From Dryas octopetala (taxonomy: Eukaryota > Streptophyta > Magnoliopsida > Rosales > Rosaceae): a stretch of 64,000 nt of DNA. This document shows positions 31,305-48,186 of this stretch, in pieces. A model generated the notes under the pieces. It made no database searches, was not told the DNA's origin, and worked only from the letters and a program-made list of their open reading frames with translations. Both the position numbers and the translations under genes were made by a program. The stretch covers positions 10,168,001 to 10,232,000 of the forward strand of contig OY992832.1 of NCBI GenBank assembly GCA_963921425.1. Direction: 5' to 3'. Numbering within the stretch: position 1 is the stretch's first letter; each line of letters opens with the position of its first letter.

Positions 31305-33141
31305 AGATGAGGAGCAGTATTTCCTTGTACCTTCTTTCTCTCTTCTTATTCTGTCTACATTGAGATTCAAATGGAATTTTCGGTGTATAAAGGTCATGTG
31401 AGCCATACAATATGATACATGAACATTCTTTTCTAAAAACTGAAGGAATGGTATTTTTCTGTGCATTCAAAACCTTTAGAAGGACAATTTATCATCATTT
31501 ACCAATACAGCTGTATAAAATAAATGGGTTAAAGAACAGAGGAAACATGACAAGCTTGTCTGCAGAAGGAAAAAAAAATAAGAAAAAGAAAAGAGTCCCC
31601 ATTGTTTACATGGAAAAATCTGAACTCTTCTTGAGGAATAGAAAGCACTAGACCTCTACTTGTAGAAAAGGGTAGCAAGAGTCAAGAGATGTATGGAGAA
31701 TCAACTAGGATCCTGCGGTGATTTCCGCATAATTTTGTTTAAGTAATTGCACATTATTCAATTATGGTGGTCTAATGCCCTATCACTTTTACTTGTTTAT
31801 TCAAAAGAATTCATATAAAAAGCATTGATTGGTCCAAAGTTGTAAGAGAAAGTTCACCTAGCACATGAATCCAGATAATAGCTGGGGAATCCAACTCCAG
31901 GACTGTATTTGTGGAGGGGACATTTCTAGATAGTCCTATCTCAAAAGTGTACTAATCAGCAATCACCAACATAACATCACTTTTAGTTCCATCAACAATT
32001 TAGTCATTTAAATATTCTGGAAAACTGAAAAAGAAAGACTTTATTTTACTTTTTACCTGATAGAGCACCACAAGGTCACAGTCGGATGTTCAACAGAAAA
32101 TTAATTAATTATCTTGCCTAATTAATTCCAGATAATATCCTATCCCATGAAAAAAAAAAATTAACCATTCAAGATAATAAAACAACACTTGTTGCCAAGG
32201 ATGTTCTGAAGGCATGCACGAATGAATAGCTCCCAAGCCTCCCATAACTTGCATCCTAGCCTATGTGAAAGAACAGCGTGACAAGCTCTAGATAATTATC
32301 TTGTTACAAAAATTTATTGAAGTTGGCTTACAATTGACAAACATAAGGACAACTGCTAGCTGGAGAGTATAATGCAATCGTAGGATCTGTGAGTTCACCA
32401 CCATTATTTATTTTTAAGTTTCTGTCCCCTTTGACCAACAGTTGAACTGACTCCAACTCTCCCACTATCACGAAAACTCGATACTCACAAACTCCTTCCC
32501 CTCCTATCCATCCTGTATAACTGCAGAGAAGCCCTAGAGTCACTGACTAAAACAGACAACAGATGACAACTAGACCAACCTCTATACTTTGCACTAGAAA
32601 ATAAGAAACACAAATAATACAATACTAGAATATTCAGCACAGGGCAATACACATCCGAACTGCCTTATGGAAATCTCCACACCAATCCAGCATGGTTAAA
32701 GCATAGAACTAGTTGACAAAGAACCCACAAAGAGATTCGGTCTGCAATTTAGCAATTACCATTACAATTATCGTTCCCTGAGTGCTAGATCATATATGAT
32801 TTATTTACGTCCCCAAGCTCAGTCAAACTAAATAAAAATTTTGCTCAATTTTTGCTTTAGAAGTAAGTACAGTGTCTTATGCCAAGTTAACCAATGTTAG
32901 AAAGAACCCCAACAACAACTAAAATGTATGGATAACTCAGGACAAGGATCCATCAATGTGTAATTCAATGTTATAATGATTCAAGACATCATATGTTGAC
33001 AACCTAACAAAATTTATGAGTACTATGTGTACAATACTTCTGAAAATTCAGAGCAACAACGTCTAAACGATCATCAGAACAATATATAAGAAAAAAAATT
33101 CACAAATATGAACCTCTTTTTCATGATTAACCAGAGCTCCT
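31305..33141. other. Intergenic, no gene recognised
   Basis: Contains the probable 3' UTRs of the NHL gene (left, plus strand) and of the SUFE1-like gene (right, minus strand), which converge here. AT-rich, with no ORF that resembles a known protein and no clear repeat. Confidence 0.55.
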
Positions 33142-34284
33142 TCAACTTCCACCCACTTCAGATGGTGTTTTGGCCACAATCGACAATGCATGTAGTCCAC
33201 TCTGCAACTCCTCTTGCAACAATTCATAAATGAGCCTATGCCTCTTAACCATACTCTTCCCTTCAAACTTTTTAGACACAACTTTCACATTGAAATGCGT
33301 CTCCCCATCACTTCCTCTAACACCGGCATGTCCGGCATGCTGATATGAAATATCTTCTACTTCCAGCTCAATAGGTCGAAGCTCTCCCTCCAATCTCTCC
33401 TTAATTCTCTTAGATCGGTTACCCAAATCACCTGAATTTGACTCATTTTCACTCGCAACAATCCTCACCAGTTCAATTTGCTTGGCATTTTCTTCAGAGC
33501 TTATTCCAGCATCCAAACCCTCAATGGCACCGTCAATTTTTGAACTCAAAGTCTTTTCATCAACCACTTCAGAATTGAATCCTAGATGAACATTTTCAAC
33601 ACTATTTTCAATTTTCGACCCAGAATTGGAGCTATGAACGCCTTTTTCTTCTTCCACAATCAACTCCTGAGCCTTTTTCTGCATCAACTGCAACATATTC
33701 AAAAACCCATTATTCCTCGAACGCGATAAGCTCTGCTGAAGCCCAAGAAGGACCGCGAAATCGGGCGAGACCCGCAAAACCTCATGGACGGGTTGGCCAG
33801 AGAGCCCGTTAACTAGCAGAGCAGCGAGTCCCTTGGTGATAACCGAGTCAGAATCGGCCTCAAAGAAGACGTTCTTGTCCGAGTCGAGGTAGGCCCTGAC
33901 CCAGACCTGAGAGACACAGCCCTCGACCTTGTTCTGATTGGTTTTGAATTGGGCGTCGAGGGGTTTAAGGTTCTTGCCGTAGAACAAGAGCTGCTCGTAC
34001 TTGGCCTTGGGTACTTGCACGGACTGGAAGAGTTTCACTATTTCTTGAAGCTTCGGAGGGAGCTCTTCAATGGGTTGCAGAGACATCGAGCTTGATGCTG
34101 ATGTAGATGTTGATGATGGGGATGAGGATATGGTGGGTATTCTTTGGAAAGTGATGGGTCTTGTGAAGAAAGGGAGGTTGAGGTGTTTTGGTGAGGCTGA
34201 GAGGGTTTTAGGATTAAGAGGAGAGTTTGGGATTTTGGTGGCGAATAATCGAAACGACGATGAGATTGAAGAAGACGACGACAT
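33142..34284 (-). CDS. SUFE1: Chloroplast/mitochondrial SufE with C-terminal BolA domain (SUFE1-like)
   Basis: Intronless, 380 residues from the ATG at 34284. The frame is open 37 codons further upstream, but the Ser-rich MSSSSSISSSFRLFATK start looks like an organelle transit peptide and matches the family length. The SufE domain (about 75-205) has the persulfide-accepting Cys in NKVEGCVSQVWV (residue 123), followed by the ADSDSVITKGLAALLVNGL motif. A Glu/Ser-rich linker leads to a BolA-like domain at about 285-375 (HFNVKVVSKKFEGKSMVKRHR). SufE activates the cysteine desulfurases NFS1/NFS2 for iron-sulfur cluster assembly, and the BolA part is thought to interact with monothiol glutaredoxins. 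It looks intact. Confidence 0.93.
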   Translation of the reverse strand: MSSSSSISSSFRLFATKIPNSPLNPKTLSASPKHLNLPFFTRPITFQRIPTISSSPSSTSTSASSSMSLQPIEELPPKLQEIVKLFQSVQVPKAKYEQLLFYGKNLKPLDAQFKTNQNKVEGCVSQVWVRAYLDSDKNVFFEADSDSVITKGLAALLVNGLSGQPVHEVLRVSPDFAVLLGLQQSLSRSRNNGFLNMLQLMQKKAQELIVEEEKGVHSSNSGSKIENSVENVHLGFNSEVVDEKTLSSKIDGAIEGLDAGISSEENAKQIELVRIVASENESNSGDLGNRSKRIKERLEGELRPIELEVEDISYQHAGHAGVRGSDGETHFNVKVVSKKFEGKSMVKRHRLIYELLQEELQSGLHALSIVAKTPSEVGGS

Positions 34285-34790
34285 GCTTGGTTGGTTCTCA
34301 AACTTCTGGAAGCAGAGAGTTTCAGTGATACACACGACGACAGATTCAAAGATAGATGGGGCGATTCGGAGATTGAAGAGAGGCTTAAAACTCACCGTTT
34401 CGTCCGGATTTGAATCGGACCCGGTGTCTTGGCCCAGGGTGAATCCTTTATGGGCTTTGTTGTGTGTTTCTGGCCCAAATCCTCCTAGTCCTTTCTACAT
34501 CTTCATCTGTTAAAAAGTTATGGGCATCATCGTTGCCATGTCACAAAACTACTCACAAATATCCCAACATACATTGTGTGAACCACATAATTTCTAATTT
34601 TCTATGTTTCGAGAAGAAGATTGTCATGTCAGTTATCACATATTATAATTAGTATCGAAATCTTAGGATTTATTTTAGGTTTTTCAACATTTACTATTGT
34701 TTTAGTACCTTACTAAATATTGAATTCACACTTCTTTAAATTATTTTAAATTAATGAGATTCTCAATCTAGTCCACGGAAAACTACATAT

Positions 34791-35095
34791 AGAAGATCAA
34801 TAAAATTTGAGATATCGAACATTTAAGAACTTAAGGGAGTTGTCTCACTTAGGTCTCCATAAGACTGACCTTGTTTAGGTCTAGCACAATATATAGAAGA
34901 TCTATAAAATTTGAGATACCAAATATTTAAGAACTTAATTAAGGGAGTTGTCTCACTTAGGTCTCCTTAAGACTGACCCTGTTTAGGTCTAGCACAATAT
35001 ATAGAAGATCTATAAAATTTGAGATACCAAACATTTAAGAACTTAAGGGAGTTGTCTCACTTAGGTCTCCTTAAGACTGATCATGTCTCAAGTAT
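34791..35095. repeat. Tandem repeat, three copies of about 104-108 bp
   Basis: agaagatc(t)ataaaatttgag begins copies at 34791, 34895 and 35003; each contains gggagttgtctcacttaggt and taagactga. The middle copy has a 4-base ttaa insertion. It lies between the SUFE1-like gene and the aldolase gene; the rest of 34285-35515 shows no gene. Confidence 0.9.
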
Positions 35096-35515
35096 TCAAT
35101 TATCTCTTTAAAACTTTAGAAGGTATATATTTTTAATTTGTTCATATTAATGCTTCATTAATAATTTGTTCATTTATTAATTAGTTCATATTAATTGATT
35201 AATATTCAAAGTGTTCAATTCCTTTTTGAAGAAATGACATGCTGCATTGTTGACTAATATATATGAACAAACTTGAACCATTTGCTTAATTAGATGAAGG
35301 AATAGTGTGAGTCTGTGAGAATACAATTGAGTTAAGCATTGATAATATGAACATGGTAGAATATACCAAGAGTAAGCATGGAAAAGAGAGACATTACAAG
35401 TTTAATTTTTTTTTTTTTTTGGGACAAAATTAAATACAAGTTTAATTTACTTCATACAATTGATAGTTCCCAACCCCAGAGCCCATACAAAGGTCTAGTA
35501 CTAGCAATGGTACTA

Positions 35516-37246
35516 CTAGTACTTGTATCCCTTAACATACAAACTCTCAGAAGCCAGTCCATCAGCACTTCCTCCAGAGTACCTTCCAAGAGTGGCCTCT
35601 GAATTGGCCTTGCACCTTGTCAAAAATGTCTCCTGGGCTTTTCCAACATTCTCCTTCTTTCCAGCCCAAGTCTTGAGTGTGCTTGATTGCAAAGCTCTGC
35701 CAAATGAGAATGAAAGAGTCCATGGCTTCAACACATCCAACTTGTTCATTGCATCCAGATTGAGTGTTGCATCTTCCTCGCTCTGTCCTCCGGACAGAAA
35801 CACAATCCCGGGTACTGCAGCCGGGACTGTTCGCCGGAGGGCAGTCACAGTGTACTCAGCAATCACCTCTGGCGCAACCTGTGCAAAACTAAAGTATTTA
35901 ACCTTGGACTTTAAAGCACGTACACATGTGTTGAGTTACGTGGCTCGATACAAGTTATCTTATGTGGCTCGATAAATTATGAGTGAAAATGAAGATTAGT
36001 ACTAAGTAATGTAAAATACACAATAATCTACAATATGTAAGATGTATAATCCACATTAATAGTACCCTAATAAAATACTCATTATTATCAGTAGTGTGTT
36101 TATTTTGATTTTTGTCTAACACCAGGTTGAGTTTGGGAGCAATAATTTAGAGCTTTGCATAAATAATTGCATATATGCATGAAGTACCTTTGGACTGTCA
36201 GAGCCTGGTGTGACCATGTTGGGCTTAAGGAGTGTGCCTTCAAGAAGAACATGTTGTTCATTCAGTGCCTTGTAAACTGCTGCAAGCACAATTTCAGTGG
36301 CAGCAGCACATTTCTTAATGTCATGTGCCCCATCAGTCAAAATCTCTGGTTCAACAATGGGCACCAGTCCATTCTCTTGGCAGATGATGGCATAGCGAGC
36401 CAAACCCTGTGCATTCTGCTGAATAGCCAGCTCAGAGGGCTCAGTGGGCCCAATCTTCAGCACGGCGCGCCACTTGGCAAAGCGTGCACCAGCCTTATAG
36501 TACTGCTGGCACCTAGCTCCAAGAGAGTCAAACCCTTGGGTTGTGGTTTCTCCATTTGTCCCGGCTAAGTCAACAGTGCCCTTGTCAACTTTGATACCTA
36601 AGGTCAATGTGTTGCATGTTAATAGAAATATTGAGAAAAAAATATTATATCCATTATTGAAATTTTAGACCATACCTGGGATGACATTATTTTCCTGGAG
36701 GACTTCGACAAAGGGTTTGCCATCGGAGGTCTTTTGGTAGAGGGTCTCCTCGAAGAGTATGACACCGGAGAGGTGGGAGAGGGCGTTGGGAGAGGTGAAG
36801 AGCAGCTCGCGGAGAGCTTGGCGGTTGGACTCAATGTTCTCGACTTTGATGCTGGCTAGACGCTTGCCAATGGTGCCTGTGCTCTCATCAGCTGCCAATA
36901 TGCCCTTGCCTGGGCTGGCAATGTACTTGGCATTTTTGATAAGTTCATCTGCATGCCCAAAATCAAAGTGTTTTGAGTCATTCCAACTTTTACAACTTTG
37001 TGATTCAATAACCTAAATGGGTTTTAGAAGCAATGGTTGCCATGACAATATGAGTCATGATAGTTAGAGTGTCTACATAGTAGGACATGTTATGTAGCTT
37101 GTAGTTAAATTGACCCTATATCATGTTGATATGATTTTACCTGATTGAAGGTCCTAAGTAACCTATTTGGCAATATAACAATAACTGTGAGAGTTATAGT
37201 TAGACTTCATATATCCGTGAGAGTTAATACGTTACGTCCTATTACC

Positions 37247-37280
<34 letters not shown>

Positions 37281-37309
37281 CCAGCATACTTTCCAACAAA
37301 GGCTGACAT
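35516..37309 (-). CDS. FBA: Cytosolic class I fructose-bisphosphate aldolase
   Basis: Four exons, 37309-37282, 36948-36676, 36597-36188 and 35878-35516, in phase, 357 residues, the usual cytosolic length with no transit peptide. Starts MSAFVGKYA; contains [40 protein letters not shown], the VPIVEPEIL segment and [12 protein letters not shown], whose Lys is the Schiff-base residue, and [18 protein letters not shown]. It ends with the conserved C-terminal Tyr (YKY). It cleaves fructose-1,6-bisphosphate to dihydroxyacetone phosphate and glyceraldehyde-3-phosphate in glycolysis/gluconeogenesis. A (CT)n tract follows the first donor site directly on the sense strand. It appears fully functional; which FBA paralogue it is cannot be told. 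Confidence 0.96.
37249..37277. repeat. (AG)n/(CT)n microsatellite in aldolase intron 1
   Basis: Fourteen AG units. On the gene's strand the intron begins GTAATCTCTCT, so the tract starts about four bases after the donor. 37310-38384 upstream of the aldolase ATG is promoter and intergenic sequence without a recognised gene. Confidence 0.9.
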
Positions 37310-38384
37310 GGTTGAGGCTTTTAGGTGGAAATGGATAGCGCAGGTCGAAAGTGCAAAATCTAACTTACACAACCAACAATCTATATAGACAATATCTCTA
37401 ACGGAATATGCCAACAGAATCCATCGAGGACATGCACCAACACGTGTCAAAATGATAGCCCAACGAAGGTTATCATCCTAGGATAGAGCAATGAGTGATC
37501 ACTCTCTTTGCCAAGTGGCAACTCATTCTCAGGCATACAAATGTGTGGAAAGCCTAATGCGACCCTCATCCAATTACTCAGAACTTGAAGAGACTCGTAT
37601 CAAAGACAACTTTTGGATTCTACTAAACTTTGTGCCTCAGCCACTACAACTTTCTGTTTTCTTTCCATTATTAGTACAAAGACACTAGCGAGAGTCCAAT
37701 CGACTGTCAGCGGTGATGTACGTAGAGATCGATCTCACCGTGACAAATCCAACTGGCTGACTGCGGGAAGCAGAACACCACCAGTAGCCACCAACTCAAC
37801 TTTTTCCTATACCGTATAGGCAGCTCTAAGTTCACCAAAGAATATCGTTCCAACAATGAGGCTTGGAAGCTTTCTAGTAGACTATATGAAACTTGCACAT
37901 GACAACCAAAGAAACAAACTAAAACGAAAGGCGGCATTCAAACTCGTGCAAGTAACAAAGAATATCATCATATAACAGGTAAATGTCCTCGTTCATAAAT
38001 ACATATATAATGGAGAGGCTATTCATTTTGCCAGTAAATTGCTTCCCTCTATACCCATACAAATGGAAAGCAAGTTTCAAAGGGAGCTTGACTATCTAGG
38101 CACACACACACACGCACTCAAGGCCTGCTATGACAACTCGGTGCCCAACCCTTTTCACAGTATCGTCAAATGTAAAAAACGTCATTTGAAAAAGAACAAA
38201 GAAAAATTATAAAAGATTCAAAGGATGATTGTTCTAGATCTGATAAAGTCAAAAAATTTTCAACACTGAAAATGTAGATATAGTGCACAACACAATACTG
38301 TCAGGCCAAGCTGAGCTGATTTTCCATTGCTGAAAATAACTCAAGCTGATAATGGGGTTGGACCAAATAGCAGTTTTCAGGGAA

Positions 38385-43205
<4,821 letters not shown>

Positions 43206-43715
43206 AGATCTACAGAGAAACAGGGAAGGAAAATGTTGATAGGGTCATGAAAGGATTGAATCAATAAATTTTCAAGATCATACAAAGAATCGAAAACATA
43301 TAGCTAACTTAATAAAATATGCAATCCTATGAGGTCTAAACTAAGTCCAAAGCAGCATTCAACCCCACCTTGGCAGTAGCATTTTAATTGATTAAGCCAG
43401 GATTGAGTCAAATTCAGGTAGAGCTAACTGGTAAGTTCACTTGGGCAGAGGTGGATCTATTATTTTCTCGCATACTTTAAGTACTCTGTACTTGTAACTT
43501 CCGCAAGTCTAAAATGATACGATTAATAGTAAAATATCCCTTGAAAAATTCATTGCAACATAACATTCCATTAAACAAAACTAAAACACTGTTACTAGTT
43601 TAAATATCCATATGCAAGTGAAGTTGTGATTTAAGACAACCATCAAACAAATAAGATACTTATGTAGCCAAATATTTTTGGGCAATCTTAAAGAAAATAT
43701 TTGCTATTGGTTCAA

Positions 43716-43734
43716 TGTGTGTGTGTGTGTGTGT
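43716..43734. repeat. (TG)n microsatellite
   Basis: About nine TG units, lying in the 5' leader intron of the UKL gene. Confidence 0.85.
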
Positions 43735-44078
43735 ATTGTTACAACTAGACATTAGCTTACATAGTATAAGAGCCAAAAACGAAAGATGAAATTATTGATC
43801 AAAGCAAGCAATAATGATACAAACACAATCTGAAAGTCCCACTGATGTTCTTCAAATATATACCAAAAAATACCGCATTCGTTGGGACCACATACAACTT
43901 TATGTTCCGTGTACCATTCACGTTTGAAACAACATTGATCACGGAACAATCGGATTCCAAATCACAATGGCACCAAAAAAGCAGATTCGATTGCATGGAA
44001 ACACAAGGACACCAAAATAAGTAACTCTAGAAAACTCAACCTTCACTTCTTAATCATTGCACATTTACACTTCCAATA

Positions 44079-44186
44079 CATATATGTAATACACACACAC
44101 AGACATACACTACATGTATGTGTGTGTATATATATATATATACACACACACATATATACACATATATTTGCACACACAAACACACA
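44079..44186. repeat. Compound (CA)n/(TG)n/(TA)n microsatellite
   Basis: Alternating acacac, tgtgtg and tatata runs with inverted symmetry around 44120-44150. In the UKL leader intron. Confidence 0.85.
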
Positions 44187-44432
44187 GCTTATCATAGGAA
44201 ATGAAATTGAAGTAATCTCCTTGCAATGAAAGCATTGGAAACAGTAATTTCTTGTCAAAATGAATTCATAGATCCAATGTGCATAGCACAAGAATCAAAT
44301 ATCACACACTTCAATCAACCAACCAAACCTCCGAATCAAAAATACAATTAAAATTCAAAAATAATTGAATAGAAATTTCAAGAATTTAGATTGAGTAAAA
44401 CAAAACTAATACGCGAATCCACCAATGCTGTA

Positions 44433-44530
44433 CCTGGTGAAACGAGAATTCTAGAGAGAGATTCCAAGGCAAACTTTTGAAGAATTACAGAGAGAAATAG
44501 AGAGAGAAATCAGAATGATGAGGCTGATTC
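44433..44530 (-). other. Probable 5' non-coding exon of the UKL gene
   Basis: On the minus strand the purine/pyrimidine-rich leader ...CGTTTCACCAG is followed by a donor GTACAG (44432-44431). The matching acceptor would lie before the first coding exon near 43210 (tttccctgtttctctgtag). The 5' end is approximate. Confidence 0.45.
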
Positions 44531-44648
44531 AGACCGATCCAATGGGTTTAAATAGTGGAGCCAGAGGCGAGGAAGACCTCGCACCGAAGTGGGTGTTGGT
44601 AAAAGACTAAAATGGGCCTGGGTTTGGTGGTTATTACGGTTGAGCCAC

Positions 44649-44652
<4 letters not shown>

Positions 44653-44686
<34 letters not shown>
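44653..44686. repeat. (CT)n microsatellite upstream of UKL
   Basis: Seventeen CT units (GA on the gene strand) about 120 bases upstream of the probable leader exon. GA-rich tracts are common near plant core promoters. Confidence 0.85.
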
Positions 44687-44691
<5 letters not shown>

Positions 44692-46949
44692 TTTTGGTTC
44701 GTACGGTAGGCGGGCTCGGATCTGAACTCAGATTGAGCTGTCTTGCCTGTCCATCGTGGCACTGAATCGGAAATGGGACCCACTCTCTAATCGATATCTA
44801 TGAGATGAGAAAGTATTGCGAGTGTTCACACGGCACGGTTATTACGGTCTGCAATAAATTAGGCCCTTCCTTTTCAGCCACCAATATTTATATTGCAAAT
44901 TTGCAATCCTATAAGTTTAAAAGAATTTTTTCAGTCCTCTTTCACTCCATTCTTATTTTCTAAGACACCCTTCTTTGTTTACCTTATCTTATTCTTTCTT
45001 CATTGAATATTTAGTAAAAAAAAATAAAAAATTAGCAAGTCAACTCTTTTTTGTTTGAAAACAATTTTATTCAAGCATGAAATTGAGAAACATTCAAAAA
45101 TAAGATAAATTTTTCGTCGTGACTATAACATCGTTATGTGGTGTTACTAATACACGTATTATAATATTCATGGACAACAAATTTATAAATTTAAGGCATA
45201 ATATTAATAAATATACTAATTTATCTACGTGCCCGATTATAACATCACTACGATGTTGTTACTAATCCATATATTATAATAAGGGTGAATGACATTTTTA
45301 TACATTTAAAATATAATATTGTTAAATATACAAAATTCTAATATTTATTAATTAATAGCATCATGTGGCGATGTTACGACCACCCAAAAACTACTTGCGT
45401 AAGTTCCCTTAATTTAGTTTAATTATGATATTGTCTGTGGAAAATCGTAAATCTAAAAACTTTCTTTTTTTATCTACAATTTAAAATCTAAATGAATATC
45501 TTTTAATATAAGATTTGTTATTATTATTAATATTTTGTTATTGCTTACGACTACAATTTCCTATGTATATAGATTTTCCATATCTTCTACATTTTTCTTA
45601 TGCGTGTGCATATCTAAATATTTTGGTACTGATATAGTCATATATTTCCCTTTTTTCATTATCATAAACCTAGGCCTATGTTCTTAAAATGAAAAAAATT
45701 AAGTAGAAAATCATAATATGAAAAAAAAAAAAAAACTATCTTCTTTTTTTTTTTTTTTGAGGAAAAAAGTAAAACTATCTTTCGAAAATGAGCAAATAAA
45801 CTCGCCTTTCCTATTACTTAAATTCTTTGTTTCTTTATTTACATTGCAGATTTGGGGCCTTATTTTCAGCACATCCAAAAAAAAGTTCATTATTAGTCTC
45901 GTGTCCTCTGGGCTTCGGCCCCACCTTACCAAAAGAACAATTTTTGTTTTTTTTGCTAACCAAAAGATAAATAAGTTGATTATTTACTACCCCATAGGCC
46001 CATACTATCATAATTTCTCCATTTACTTTTTTATCGTTCAGGGATTATTATTTTATTTCTTTTGTCAGAGATAAAAATTGAAGATAAAGCAACTATACTC
46101 TACACAGCAAGACAGGCTAAATATTAAAATTCAGAACAAAAAAAAAAGTGAGCAACTCTCCACACCAAGGATCATTTCGAGTGCAATAATGTTGGATGAA
46201 ATAAGAAAATATATGAAAGATGAAAAATGTTGGTAACAAAATATATTTTTTATTCTTTTTTCAATCTTTACATGAAGTTGAAGCCTTATCAAAACATTGG
46301 TAATACCGTAATAGCAAGGACGAAAAGATCTTTTGTAGACAAAAAAGATGCTTTCACGATTGTTTGGATTTTTCTCCGAATTTTTTTTTTTTAGCACCGA
46401 GAAGCAAAAATATCTCCAAGAAAATCTTTATAGAGTAATTAAAGCTTTCAATCTTAGTTCTCCAAAACTTCTCTTACAAGAATCCTTAAATATTACTTTG
46501 AAATAATTTTCCTGAAAGTTTCAAATTTAAATCTTCTTACTTAAATATTACAATTGATATGCATAAAAATATTATAATTAATAAAAAAACAGTAGGATGG
46601 ATTTTTTTTTTTCCTTAAAATTGTGTAGGACTAGTGGATAAGCAAAAGTTTTAGAGATTGAAAAAAAAAAAAAAAAAACAATGTTTGTCATTTTACCTTT
46701 GTCGAGAAAGAGATTGATAGGGAGTTTTCATATACGGATATACCTTTGTTCTCCTTTTGCTCAATGCAATGAGATTCTAAAATTTTGATTTAAAGGGGAA
46801 TCTATGTTGACTTCAAAGGAAGATGACTAGTAATCTTTTTCTTTGGTCCAAAATTATTTATTCTATCGTTTAGCAAAATAATGAAAATGAAACTAGAGGT
46901 TGCTAAGGATTTGGCTTGCCGCTATAAAAAAAATAAAAATAAAAATAAA

Positions 46950-47280
46950 GGCTCGTTTGGTATCCTACTCAAATTTTTTTTTCAAAAATTAAGATTTTTT
47001 TTTTTTTAATGTGAGTTTTCAAAATCAATTTTTAAAATTTGAAAATGTATTTGGTATGAAATTTGAAAATAATTTTTAAATTTAAAAAATGATGACAGCT
47101 AAGAAAGAAGAAAGTGTAAAAAAAAAAACGATGTTTTATCGTTTTGAAAAAGAGATATGTTTTTGAATTTTTTTATAAAAACTGTTTTTGAAAATGATCT
47201 ACCAAATACGTTTTCTTGACTAAAACTTGTTTTTTTGTTTTTGAAAAAAAAAAAATTTAAATTGAATACCAAACATGCCC
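46950..47280 (+). mobile_element. MITE, 331 bp, PIF/Harbinger-like
   Basis: Ends GGCTCGTTTGGTAT and, inverted, GGGCATGTTTGGTAT, flanked by taaa on both sides. The TAA-type duplication and the GG(G)C...GTTTGG ends fit a Tourist-like element. The interior is A/T homopolymer-rich. Confidence 0.6.
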
Positions 47281-47950
47281 TAAACTATTTGACTTGGTTA
47301 ATAATGAATCAAAATTGACTCCAATAATTGAATTTTTGTTCTTTATATATATTCTAGTGCTGTAAATTTTTTTTTTTTATATTCTGTTTAAAATTGTATA
47401 CACTCTCCTCTATAAGAGTCAAAGTTAAGAGTCTTAAGACCTCTTCTAATGAAATGTATTTCCATACTACACCAAATGATGAGCGACAAAGGAGCATAAT
47501 TCTTGAATATAAGTATGAAGTAGCCTCTTGGTTAAATTGATAGAGAGGTAGACTAAACGAAAAGGATGAAGTTTTCTGATGAAACATCCAAATCTTAATC
47601 CTCCGATTGACACCACACCAATGTTGATCGATGCAGCACACGTACTGCAACATACTGAACAAAAACATGGCTCAATTTTACACGCATTGATCTCTCTCTG
47701 ATTGGGAATTGGTATTTGGATACTGCACAACTCTCTCCATAATCCATCTGTCAATGGATAATTTAATTCTTTATTTCTCTTTCACTGAAAAATAAAGTCC
47801 TTTTTTTTAAACCAACAATTAAAGTTAGGAGATTTGAACTTAAAATTTGAGAAAATGTGTGACTCCCAATATCACTATTAGTTGTTAGTTGATGTAGCTC
47901 CAAAATTGCCTTTGTACTTGTCTAGAATGATAATTTGCAATTTTTGTATG

Positions 47951-48186
47951 AATAATACTTGGCTCCATTCCCTCAAGGAGGAGCTCCTTCAACCACATTG
48001 CACAAAAATATGTATTTTTTTTTTATCTTTTATTTCATTTTTGGTGAGAAAAATTCAACTCAGTTCAATCTTTTTATTTTAAATAAAATAAAAAATGAAT
48101 TTATACATTAAATAAAAAGCAAAAGAATGTCATATTTTTTGTAAGATAGGGTTAGAGGAGCTCCTCCGTGAAGCCAAATATTGTTG
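47951..48186 (+). mobile_element. MITE-like inverted repeat, about 236 bp
   Basis: aataatacttggctccattc...aaggaggagctcctt at the left is answered in reverse by gaggagctcctccgtgaagccaaatattgtt at the right. The exact ends and duplication are uncertain. Confidence 0.5.
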
